This document shows, piece after piece, positions 37,401 through 47,657 of a DNA stretch of 64,000 nucleotides. The notes beneath the pieces were generated by a model that made no database searches, was not told the DNA's origin, and was given only the letters and a program-made list of their open reading frames with translations. Location of the stretch: positions 1 through 64,000 of the forward strand of contig AJFK01000029.1 in assembly GCA_000467715.1 (NCBI GenBank), written 5' to 3'. Numbering within the stretch: the first letter of the stretch is position 1; each line of letters starts with the position of its first letter. The DNA is from Hysterium pulicare CBS 123377 (taxonomy: Eukaryota; Ascomycota; Dothideomycetes; Hysteriales; Hysteriaceae). The position numbers and the translations under genes were made by a program.

Positions 37401-38594
37401 CTATTTAATGAAGAACTTGGAGCTGTATTCCAAGTCCGCAAGAAGGACGAGATCGAGTTTAATAGATGCTTCGCTACATGCGGGCCTCCTCCTGGAATGA
37501 TCAAAAAGATAGGCAGAGTCCCGTCATCCTCGAAGCAAGAGATTTCCTTCCGCTTCGGCGAACGTGTCGTCTATCGTAACACCAGACAAAAGCTTCAACA
37601 ACGGTGGGCGGCAACCTCGCACCAAATACAAAGGTTGCGAGACAACCCTGCTTGCGCCGATGTCGAATTCGATAATATCCTCGATGACAACGATCCAGGT
37701 CTCAGCTACAAATTAACTTACAATCCGAAGGATACCATCCTCCCACTCGCTGCCACCATCTCCTCAGCCTTTACCTCAAAGCCCCGTGTAGCCATCCTTC
37801 GCGAAGAAGGCGTCAACGGCCAAGCCGAAATGGCCTTTGCATTCCACGTTGCAGGCTTCTCAGCCATCGACGTCCACATGACAGACATCCTCTCTGGACG
37901 CGTCTCCCTATCCCCCTTCGTCGGCCTCGCTGCATGCGGCGGTTTCTCCTACGGCGACGTCCTAGGCGCCGGTCAAGGGTGGGCGAAATCCGTCCTCCTC
38001 CACCCCTCAACACGAAAAGAATTCCAAGACTTCTTCACGCGCAAAGAAACCTTCACCCTCGGTGTATGCAACGGCTGTCAATTCCTCTCGAAACTCAAAT
38101 CACTCATCCCAGGCGCCGAGCTCTGGCCCACGTTCGAAAGAAACGTGAGCGAGCAATACGAAGCCCGCGTTTGCATGGTCCAAGTCCACGATCCCCCATC
38201 CCAATCTAAACCCCCGAGCGTCTTCCTCCACGGTATGCACGGCTCCACCCTCCCCATCGTAACCGCCCACGGCGAGGGACGCGCTTCTTTCCCCTCGGAC
38301 CCAACCGCTCTATCTTCTCCTGATTCTCTCTATGAGAATGACCTTGTTTCCCTCCACTATGTCGATAACTATGGTAATACGACGGAGAAGTACCCCTATA
38401 ACCCGAATGGAAGCCCGTTGGGTATTACGGGTGTCAGAAGCACAGATGGTAGGGTGTTGGCGTTGATGCCGCATCCGGAACGCACGATTCTTAGGGAGGT
38501 CGCGAGTTTTGTACCGAGGGGGATGGGGGAGGAGTGGGGGGAGTTTGGACCTTGGAGTAGGTTGTTCAGGAGTGCACGGAGGTGGGTTGGTTAA
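34485..38594 (+). CDS. ADE6: Phosphoribosylformylglycinamidine synthase (FGAM synthase)
   Basis: Cytosolic purine-pathway enzyme converting FGAR plus glutamine and ATP to FGAM. One uninterrupted exon of 1,369 residues, the usual length of the large eukaryotic PurL. Order: N-terminal domain, linker, two tandem synthase (AIR-synthase-like) halves, C-terminal glutamine amidotransferase. Visible marks: [110 protein letters not shown]. In the amidotransferase, nucleophile loop [14 protein letters not shown] near residue 1195 and PHPERT near 1328 carry the expected Cys and His. It appears complete and active. Confidence 0.97.
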   Translation: [1369 protein letters not shown]

Positions 38595-39273
38595 GTAGCA
38601 TGTAGAGATATGTGAGAAGTTTGCTGGGTGTTAAGGGGAAGGATTTTGGGCTGAGGAGTTAGTTGAAGGGAAGAGTGTGTTTTAGACGGGCTGGAAAGAG
38701 GGATACTTTGGTTCTGTTCCAGTGGTGTTCGGGTTGCAAGACGTTACCTTAGAGATTTTACAGTAAAAGTATGTTAGATTATTCCTAAATGGGACTCGGA
38801 TCTTTGATGCCCTTGTTGATGTAGTCCACTCGAGAAAGGGCGACCTTCAGAACAATAAACCCAAATTTCAAACGATTGTTGATTCAGCTCTGCTACACTT
38901 TACATACAAAAAAGTCCATCGGAAAAGTGAACCGAAGAAATCTTACACCATAGAACATCTATATCTAATTCACCACCTATCAATCCTTTCCCACGTTTCC
39001 TACGATGACATGAAATATGATATGAAAATTATAGTAGGTATCTCAAGATTTTCCCACCAACTTCCCAAAGCCTTGTCAGGGACCCCAGAAGAGTGAATGC
39101 TCAAACAAGTCTAGCGCGAAAAATAAGCGCGCGACGCGCTAATCCGAATGCACTTGCCCCGGTCACCACAACGAAATCCACAATCACCACCATTCCCTCC
39201 ATTCCCTCAATCATGCCATGAACACTTCAACTCGACGCTTGAACCCAAGAATCGACGCAATCACGTTGCGGAG
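38595..39273. other. Intergenic after ADE6
   Basis: About 0.68 kb, AT-rich after the ADE6 stop, with no recognisable gene. Confidence 0.4.
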
Positions 39274-39516
39274 ATGCGCCCCCCCGCCGCGCCCACCATC
39301 ACAGCCGTCCTTCTCAGTTTCCTGGCTCTGGTGATTGCGTATTTGGTTTTTGCTTTCTTTTTCCAAGAGCATCATGAGGGGAATCCTGGGCCTGGAGTTT
39401 CGTTGGTGAAGCCTGGTGATGGGGAGGTTGGAGAGGGTAGGAGCGGGGAAAACGCAGGGACGGGTGGTAGGAGGGGTGTGGGGGTCGAAGGGGGAGGGAA
39501 GGAGAAGGGCAGGTGA
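39274..39516 (+). CDS. Possible small single-span membrane protein
   Basis: An 80-residue frame begins MRPPAAPTITAVLLSFLALV and contains one strong hydrophobic span (about residues 9-28), followed by a Gly-rich polar tail. The frame extends 5' to 39148, but the upstream part is low-complexity. Small one-span proteins of this kind are common in fungi. I do not recognise a family, and chance coding cannot be ruled out. Confidence 0.3.
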   Translation: MRPPAAPTITAVLLSFLALVIAYLVFAFFFQEHHEGNPGPGVSLVKPGDGEVGEGRSGENAGTGGRRGVGVEGGGKEKGR

Positions 39517-40700
39517 CGGAGATGTATGGCCGTATGAAAGGGTGCTAGATTATAGGTCGTGGTTTGAGATTTGGATTCTTGATGCTTGGGGAAGAGTCTT
39601 GGAAGGCTTTTCTTTTCTCTGATGCGGAAAGTCCCATCTCATCGACCTGGTCCAACCTGCTCCCAAAACTTTACGTCTACGTCGGAAAGGCATTAAACTA
39701 GGGCACATCAATCCGTACCACCGCACTTTTCAAAAAAGCGAAAGCGCGATCGATATCAGGCGCTCAATTCGGTCCACAATGACGAATAAGAGAGTCTCGA
39801 CTCTAAAAGGATGATCGGATATGTCAAAGTTAAGCATTGTGTATTCCAGCACTACTCCACCACCTGACTGGCTTCACCCTGGATCCTGAGTGGAGGCGTA
39901 ACGAATCCATGGATGACGCTACCGAAGGCTCTTCAACCACCGCCAGGGTAGTAGATGCTGCGATGTATGTTGTACCTATTCCATGATGGGCTGCCGCTAA
40001 GAGGAGAATGGGTTCTTCGTGGGCGGTGTGGGATTCTTCCTATCTGGCCGATCGAGGCGGAAGCTTTGGCTGGAGAGAAAATCATGGTCCTTGGAGTTTA
40101 GTTTTGGCTTGCGGGTTGCGGATACAGAATTGCTGAGAGTGAGACGAGGATAGTGTGGGTGGTTAACGAAAGCGTCTTGCGTCTGCTTGAGATGGTGCAG
40201 GAGGTTATAGGATGTACGAGGCTTGATTTCATCGAAGTATGGTGAGCTGTAGAGACGGTGGGGAAAGCATAAGGGAGCCGAGATGAGGTGGGGATGGTAG
40301 CGCTTCAGAATTGACTGTAAGGGTGATTGTTGATCAAGGGTGATTCTTCGACAACGAGTCTCCACTGAGAACGGTGGGTTGTGAGTTCAATATACCGTGA
40401 TATAGAAAAGTGTTGGACTTTATTTGGTATATCGAGGGATCATCGAAGAAAACCATCGTAAAAACTTACCAGCCAAAACTATCATAAACCCTATCAGAAA
40501 AATCTATTGGTGGTTAAGTGTCTGGATGGCAAGTGGTGAATAGGACAACAATTATTTAGAGGTGGGACTCATATAACAAGAAGGTGTGAAGATCAACATC
40601 GACATCGTCTTAAGCTTAAGCTTCTGAGAACAATTTCAGTTAAAACATTTGTTTGTTCTATTTTCCAGTAACATCCATCCCTACGTCAGCTAGTACGAGG
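39517..40700. other. Gene-poor stretch before the HET gene
   Basis: 1.2 kb. A minus-strand frame of 122 residues (39997-40365) begins METRCRRITLDQQSPLQSIL and is basic and polar, with no recognisable domain; I cannot tell whether it is real. The rest looks like 3' sequence of the HET gene. Confidence 0.35.
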
Positions 40701-42299
40701 TCACTGAATGCAGCAAGAAGAGGGATTGATGATTGCATGCACTTTGCTTCGCCATTTCTTCGGTATATCATCAATCCGGGCACCAGCCTCCACCAGCATC
40801 TTCACGACTGGCTCATGTCCGTATCCAGCGTCTGGCCCAGGACCTAGAGAATACCTTATAGCAGCGTGTAAAGGATTGACAGACTTGGCTTCCGGGCCTC
40901 CTCGCATATTTGCGAACGCACCGTGTTCGAGTAAAATGCGGACACTTTCCTCGCCGTACGGACCACAATTAGCAGCGGCAGCGAGAGCAGTTCCGTGAAT
41001 GCCACCTATTGTGTTGATCTCCGCGCCTCGATCCAGTAAGAGTTTCAGTATAGTCGTATCTTCGAACCTCGACGAAGCAGCAGCCTGAAGTGCCGTACGG
41101 AATTCTCCTGGGCGCTTGGCGTTTATGTCCGCTCCGTGGTCTAACAGCAAAACTGTTAAATCTTTATCGTCGTTCCGAATTGCGATCTGAAGGGCGTCAC
41201 CAAAGTCAGGAGACTCTGCGTTCACATCTGCGCCGTGTCTGAGGAGCAACTGCACTATCTCAAGCCTAGTGTTTCGTACAGCCTCAGATTGAGGTTTCAT
41301 GTAACTTTGTTCTGCACCTATAGCTGCTTGTAGTGCTGTTGCGTACTTCCTCAATGGCGCTTCCTCCAAGACTTTGGAAGGAATTTTGCGGACAGGGATG
41401 TTCTTTACTGATTTCCACCACTCTTCTGCGTCAGTACTACTCATATCTGAAGTGTTTATATCCGCACCACCATTGATTGCATCTTTTACGCCCTGTAAGT
41501 CCAGACTCCCAGCAGAGGCCTTCAGTTTTAGGAACAATCGTTTCTTTTCGTTCGGACTAATGGATTCGTTCGTTGAACGTCTGGCGATCTCCTGCCGGAG
41601 CCGAACAAATGCGTGCTCTCTTCCCTCGCCGTATATAAGCGGCATAAAAACGTCAACAATGCCCAGCAGACAATATGCCATATCCTCTTCGCGCTTAGTA
41701 GTACGGTTCTCCGCCCATGACAGCCTCTCTCCGATGGTGAAGTTAGATAGCGAGCCACTCTGCAGTGCTGGAATTGGTATTCCTGTAATCTCGTGGATTT
41801 GCTGTTCTAGTGACATCCTGTCGCCAAGCCGCTTGCTATCGCGGGAGAAGAACTGAACCGATGGTGGAGCTATAAGCTCTTGAAGAGTCCAGCCACGCGT
41901 AAACCATCTGCTCTTACGAAAAGCCGGTTCCCACATGCTCTGGTCCTTGTCTCTCCCCAAGACATCTCCCAAGTACGCATAGCATTTTGCCGCTTTCTGG
42001 TACCAGCGGAACATGGAGTTAATAGCCTCTGTGAGCTCTGCATCACTCGATTTCTTAATACAACAAGTGTCTACCCAAATATAGCATAGGCCATCGCGAG
42101 CAGCTTGGTCGCCGCAAAACTGGATCTTTTTGTACCCAGGCTTGCTCTTCCAAGAACCATTGCTAAAATCCTCAAAGGTGACTTCCTCTCCATCTTTCTC
42201 TGACCAAGTATGTGAGAGTATCGCATATGCCGGAATGTTGGGATAGGAACGCTCCGTGAGGCTGAACTCGCCATGCTTGTTGATTTCTAAAAGACGCAT
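40701..42299 (-). CDS. HET-domain protein with C-terminal ankyrin repeats
   Basis: Single-exon protein of 532 residues. The start is the ATG of MRLLEINKHGEFSLT; the frame runs 14 codons further 5' only by way of a TTG. The HET (heterokaryon incompatibility) domain occupies about the first 200 residues: AYAILSHTWSEKDGEEVTFED, CYIWVDTCCIKKSSDAELTE, AINSMFRWYQKAAKCYAYL, RGWTLQELIAPPSVQFFSRD, and AYCLLGIVDVFMPLIYGEG. From about residue 270 there are ankyrin repeats, including RLEIVQLLLRHGADVNAESP, DLTVLLLDHGADINAKRPG, ILKLLLDRGAEINTIGG and VRILLEHGAFANMRGG. HET domains trigger cell death in vegetative incompatibility and act downstream of fungal NLRs. Here the domain sits N-terminal to repeats in one chain, without a NACHT domain. 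A single intact exon suggests an expressed gene. Confidence 0.9.
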   Translation of the reverse strand: MRLLEINKHGEFSLTERSYPNIPAYAILSHTWSEKDGEEVTFEDFSNGSWKSKPGYKKIQFCGDQAARDGLCYIWVDTCCIKKSSDAELTEAINSMFRWYQKAAKCYAYLGDVLGRDKDQSMWEPAFRKSRWFTRGWTLQELIAPPSVQFFSRDSKRLGDRMSLEQQIHEITGIPIPALQSGSLSNFTIGERLSWAENRTTKREEDMAYCLLGIVDVFMPLIYGEGREHAFVRLRQEIARRSTNESISPNEKKRLFLKLKASAGSLDLQGVKDAINGGADINTSDMSSTDAEEWWKSVKNIPVRKIPSKVLEEAPLRKYATALQAAIGAEQSYMKPQSEAVRNTRLEIVQLLLRHGADVNAESPDFGDALQIAIRNDDKDLTVLLLDHGADINAKRPGEFRTALQAAASSRFEDTTILKLLLDRGAEINTIGGIHGTALAAAANCGPYGEESVRILLEHGAFANMRGGPEAKSVNPLHAAIRYSLGPGPDAGYGHEPVVKMLVEAGARIDDIPKKWRSKVHAIINPSSCCIQ

Positions 42300-45060
42300 C
42301 CTGGAAGCTTTATGGCTCGGGGGTGCAGCTAGGGAAAGCAAAAGAATAACGAGGGGTGTAGAGGCTATAAGGTTTCACGCAGAGAGTTCAGGATTGAGGG
42401 AAAGCGTCGAGTCAACGTGTTGGTGAGAGAGTCGGGCTGTTATGAAAGCGTTCGTTTTCGCGGTATCCCACCGACGTTGCGGCAAGCATGTAAATAGAGA
42501 CTAGAACCACAATAGGGCGCTTGTAGAAAATTGACGTCTGGATGGAGGTGAGGCTGTTGAACAAACTCTGTTGTTACGCTATACAGAGAGTAAACCAAGG
42601 CTGAAGGCTGAACTCAGCTGAGATGCGGGGCGCACCTTGGCACAACATTCACTCACTGTTTGGAAGATGTTAACCTTAGGATGCTTATATCGCGAGTAGT
42701 CTAGCAGGAGGCTGCCGACCCGCACCAGCCCAATCTTCGTCTTCATGGCCGTTCAGAGAGATACCTTCACTATGGTGCGCGACTGATGTTGGCAGTCAGT
42801 TTCTGGCAATGTGCGGGGACCGTACTCATCGGAGGTCCGCTAAAAGCACTGATGATCGTCACAGCAGAAAATATAGATCATTGTGATATCCATCTTTGAG
42901 GTGGTTAGTTGAGAACATTAAATTATAAAAGAGTTGCGCCGAAATACTATCACAAGCTTAAGCCGGCGTTCTGCCGCCGCCGGGCAAGCCTGCGATGGGC
43001 ACGTGGATGAGTGCGTAGCCACAAGCTTTAGCCACTGCGGAAGGTACCAATCGGTGTGGCGATGATACATAAACCACCTGAGTATGGTAGCCATAAGGTT
43101 GGCGATGGCGTTTCACAATGATAGCAAAGCTCGGAGGCTTGGATACTACCATATTCTCATTATTGTGAATGATGAGAGCTCGATGGTGAGCTGTAGTGGA
43201 GGTGTCTTGTGACGCGATGGAACGAAAGCTATCCGTAAAGCAGGCGGGGACACGGTCATGCCAGCTTAATTTTTGGTTGGGGGATGTCGCAAGGGTTCAG
43301 AAATGGCCAAACCATGAACCTCATGTAGATTGAAGAAGATGCAGCTGTGTGCGAGGAGTTCGAGATTGCCGGAAAGACAAAGTACACAATTTCTAGCTCG
43401 CCACGAACGGTGGCTCGCTATTGAGGGATGGACGTTAGTAGAGTACTATCTCTTGTCCCTCTTCATCAAAAGTCTTCCGTCCTCCAAGCATTCTGCAACG
43501 GCTCAACTTCGTCAACCTTGACCATCCAGTGCATCGCTCGTACACCTTTCCTTCCATTCTACATACTCCCGAAGCATCGATCCTACATGTCCCATCCAGA
43601 CTTTTCAAGACGATGATGACGTCTCCAATGCCTTCTCTAACAAGCAAAAGCTCAATCTGCTAATGCATCAAACTGATCAGCAAATCCATCTTCTCGGCCG
43701 ATTGCCCCGCCGATCTTTCTCAAGATCGGAGCTCCCGAAACACGTAAGCTGTGGGACAAAACTGCACGAGCGGTGTGAATCGCAAATGAAACGATGACAC
43801 TATACGAGTAACAAGCTTTGTGCACTCAGGTACGGCGAGCGAGCGACGCTATGATCAAATCTTCGGGGTCTCTCGGTGATCTCGGGACGGTTGAGATGGA
43901 TGGCGTAATTTACAGTGTATGGAAATCAATGATGGGATTGGTGGGTTGGACTCCGATGCACGTCTGGTTCGGCGACGATACGCGTTCCTTTCTGTCTCAG
44001 ATTGAAATGAGGCTGGTGTTCGGACGCACGCGATGACTTCTCCTTCTGGATTACCCGATCGTGGGGGTAGGCCTCTAGCTCAGACACATCCGGAGATTTA
44101 TCAGGTGTGGAAGGTCGCAATAACGCTTCACCGTAAGCGACTTTGTGAATCTGCTTGAAGGACCTGAAGAGATCGGGGACATGTGAAATTGCTAAATGGT
44201 ATGCGTTATGTTGGTGACCCGATTCGAGCCGCTATGCATGACATCCTGGTGACGGTGTCAAAAGGATCGATTTTCCATCTGATATCGTATGGCCGGAGCT
44301 ATGAGCGGCTCGGAGGAAGTCACTTGGAGGAAAGTGGGCAGTGCTGCATGTACTGCTGAGAGTGAATTATCGATCCACCTTAGAAAGGCAGCAAAGGCAG
44401 CAAAATGTGAGATTCCAAGCTAAATTTGGTGTCAGCCCATCCGCTGTCAAGGTCGACGGAACGGGCGGGTCGTCCTCGTTCACGCAACACGTTCGTTGGC
44501 CAGCAGAGTTTTGGCATGGTATCGGGGTCAGCGACGGATTTCAAACCCTGCACACGACGCGTGCTCTTTAGAGAAGGTCGAGCATGCGTGAGACAAGGGT
44601 CCGGGGCGTTAATGTTTTCGCGACGACATGCAGGATGGAAACATGGGTGAGATTTTGGCGTGCAGCATTGGCTGACGCTCCCGGCCCGCCTAGCCTGCTA
44701 TATTGCGCCAGCCTGTCGGGTCGGTCCGTACCAGGTCTGTGTGAATGCACGGACCGTATCCTCTTGGGCTCCAGAAATCTTGGATGCCTTGAGGAAATGA
44801 TACAGCCCTATAGGAGTACCTGAGGATCCGAGGTGAGAGTTGTAGGCATATTACCATGGCTGTGGTTTCACAGGTATAGCTATGAGCTCGTGTCAGCGTT
44901 TCACAAGAGACCCTAGTTAAGGTTATAGTACTCACTGACGCAGTGTAAGCCGCCCATGGCTTGAAGCTGACACTCCGGCTTTTTTCTACATTGGTATTGG
45001 TCCTATCAGCTCTAAGAGCAGAAATTGCAGAGACCTGAGAGTGCATCGTGGGCGTTAATA
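42300..45060. other. 2.8-kb gene-poor region
   Basis: No gene recognised on either strand. Several short frames (43818-44036, 44341-44571, 44690-45064) have no family resemblance and do not join by plausible introns. Base composition is like that of neighbouring spacers, with no strong AT bias that would point to extensive RIP. It marks the border between the housekeeping block and the cluster-like block. Confidence 0.45.
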
Positions 45061-46700
45061 TCATAGTGCGTGGCCGACATCATTGAGAACGGGACCCCCA
45101 TCGGCATCCCAACTTCGTGTGCTTGCTGATTGATTGCTGGTTTTGGTGCTGGTGAGGCCCATGCCTTTGCTCCAAGGGTGGTGTGCTTCAAACTCAGCCT
45201 CATCGTCTTCCTCGCTTTTGGGTTCTATCACCGAAGCGATTTCCACCGTGCGAATGATTTGGGAGTTCTTCGGGTCGCACATTTTGACTTTTGCATTCTT
45301 TTGCCTAAGCCTTTTGACCTTTGCGGGACGTTGGACTTTGATAGGAGCTTCGATTGAAGTTTCCCCACTTTGGTTGCTGCGTGAATTTGCACTGCGCGGT
45401 CCATTGACCAGCTCTTCACTATCGGCAAAAGAAGTGTAGAGTTCGGGTTGGCGAGGGCGGAAGGTTCCCCAACGCGTAGTTCTCTGTACTTGAGCCTTGT
45501 CATCATGGAACGATTTGGAAGTTCGGTGCCGCCTATGGAATGCGCCGCGTATAGCATCTATGCCCGTAGCAACCGCAGGTTTGTGTGCGATTCGTTTGAA
45601 GAACTTAGGCATTATTGGCGTACAGATGACCAAAAATCCAGAGGTCATCTCGGGGTATGAGCAAATCCCCATGACAGCCGCGTAATAAGTGACATCGGCA
45701 GTCTGAGAGAGTCGAATCGTGTAGTATAGGCGGACAGCGGAAGCGCTGCAGCCACTTTCATGAAGTCAATTAGCACAGAGTAACCAGCATAATCAAGACA
45801 GGTTACTCACAAGATTCCAACTAGAAAAAGAGCGGAAAGCGCTGCTCGGCGCTCCTTTGCCATCTGGAGCTCCCAAATGACTCTTTGTGGGAGTAGGAGT
45901 ATGATAAAATCTGACAAGGTGTTGATTGCACCAGTTGCAATATTGATGGTGAACTTGTCCATACATTTGCCCTCAGTCATCAGTGGCTTCCAGTATTTGT
46001 CGATTGGTTTGCAAGTGAAGATCTCCAGGAAAAAGCTTGAGATGTAAAAGCAGACGTTGACCCAGATCAACAAGTGGCATGCCCAAAACGTTAGATTCCT
46101 TCGACCGGATGGCACGAAGAGGTTCAAAAACTGCATCAAAATAGCAACCTTAAGGCATAAGATGACAACGCCATAGGTGATCTGTCCAAGGTGTACCAGC
46201 TAAATTTATTTTGAGTTAGCACATACGTTCCGACTGCGGAGTGCGAAGAAAGGATCATACCAAAAGATATCTGCTTAGACGTTTGAATTGAATGTCCCAT
46301 TGATGCAATCCAGGAGCATAACCCATGATCATGAATGTCACAACGTGGTAACACCCTGCGTATATTAACTAAGTCCTGTCAGTACATGTCCAAAGGTAGA
46401 TGTCTCCAACAGCCGCACCCATGTTCCAAACAGAGTATCTAAAAAATGTCAGTAAAATAGATGGAGAGACTTGAAATAGTAGAACATACAGTCTTCGAGA
46501 TCTGGTCTGGCAAAAAGACGAAGTTTCATATACAGTCGTATCCACACTGCCGACGTTGATATTAAGAGGCACAGTACGATAATAACGAGACCAGTTGTCT
46601 TTAAACTCGGCGGGTCAACGAAGTTCGGAGTTACGCCAGGCGGTGGAGGGAGAGATGGTCCATTCATCAACTGCTGCAGTGCCTCAGGTGAAAGAGCCAT
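45061..46700 (-). CDS. Rhodopsin/PTH11-like integral membrane protein
   Basis: Seven-span fungal membrane protein of the family often annotated as rhodopsin-domain or PTH11-like (candidate non-canonical GPCRs). Clear exons: 46700-46490 (MALSPEALQQLMNG, then TTGLVIIVLCLLISTSAVWI and RLYMKLRLFARPDLED), 46355-46261 (GLHQWDIQFKRLSRYLL), 46199-45811 (LVHLGQITYGVVILCLKVAI; FFLEIFTCKPIDKYW; GKCMDKFTINIATGAINTLS; LLLPQRVIWELQMAKERR) and 45745-45061 (ASAVRLYYTIRLSQTADVTY, then a long cytoplasmic tail). The stretch 46356-46489 is unresolved. Skipping it joins exons in phase (giving EDW) but shortens the second span; using a small exon there (YSVWNMGAAVGDIYLWT) needs a weak donor and a 30-nt intron. Cytoplasmic tails of this basic kind are usual. 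It lies next to the polyketide genes, but its involvement is unproven. Confidence 0.82.
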
Positions 46701-47657
46701 GATCGCGAAAACCCGCGATAAAGGGCGATTGCGAAACGATCCCGAGGACCGGGAGGTGAGGCCGTTCGAACCTATTTCAATAAGAAATACCGTTGGAATC
46801 CCGCATAGCTAAGCCTAATGGAAGGAGCCTTAGTGCTAGGCAAGGCTTGTGGTTAGAGTTGACGCGATGATCTTGTACAGAACAAAGCGGCCTTCGGACT
46901 CAGTAATAGTCCAACTCAAAGCCTTAATAGATTAACGAATCCCGTTCGAACAAGCATGGAAGGATTTGACGTCTCGTAATCAGTTGACCCGCAGCCTTGG
47001 CGGGCATATCAGCGGATGTGGGCATCTCGTATTATGCTTCAAGCTCACGATTATCCTGGAGAGTGACATGTTCCACAAGCAAGGCTCTTTTTCTGGAAGT
47101 AGACAAAGTACATAAATGTCGGCCCGACAGCGTGGCTGGCATGGTTGATTGTATTTAGCCATATTAAAGCTGTGCCGCGATATGCAGTATCCCAGTCAAG
47201 AACGGCTTTCGGCCCCAGCATCTGTGTTGGCCTTTGATTGAATTATTTTAAGGTGGGTGTGACAACATCGGCCGGCTACATTATTGGCGTAACATGCCCG
47301 AGCACGGCGGACGCATGTAATACAGCCACCCTGAATACATTGGCTTTCATTCCGATAGGTTACCGTTTGAATCTGGTACACTGTCACTCAAGGCGACCTT
47401 TCCAGGCTGCCCCTCGCTTTGTCTCCAGCGGTGTAATTCCTCAAATCTCGTGCGATGGAATTCTTTTCAACTTCATCCTTCTCATCCTACGTTCGATGGT
47501 TTGCTGTGCTTTCTGTGCTCGATACCACGAGTGCGAAGGTATCGCAAAAAAAGAGCATCATTTCGGCCTTTTCAACAGTATTTAGTTGAAAGTTCATCTC
47601 GCATTTCGGAAGCAAAAGTCCGCGTTTCGCAGGTCGAAAACGGCACTTGGCGGCATC
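46701..47657. promoter_or_regulatory. Divergent promoter region, PTH11-like protein / MFS transporter
   Basis: 957 bp between divergent starts. No gene recognised. Short frames near 47196-47585 have no family resemblance. Confidence 0.4.

Noticed and set aside
39997-40365. 122-residue minus-strand frame METRCRRITLDQQ
   Set aside because: Polar, no family resemblance, no supporting signals; left as uncertain and not called a gene.
42300-45060. Decayed transposon or RIP-affected repeat as an explanation for the gene gap
   Set aside because: No terminal repeats, transposase or polymerase fragments, or strong AT bias were seen.
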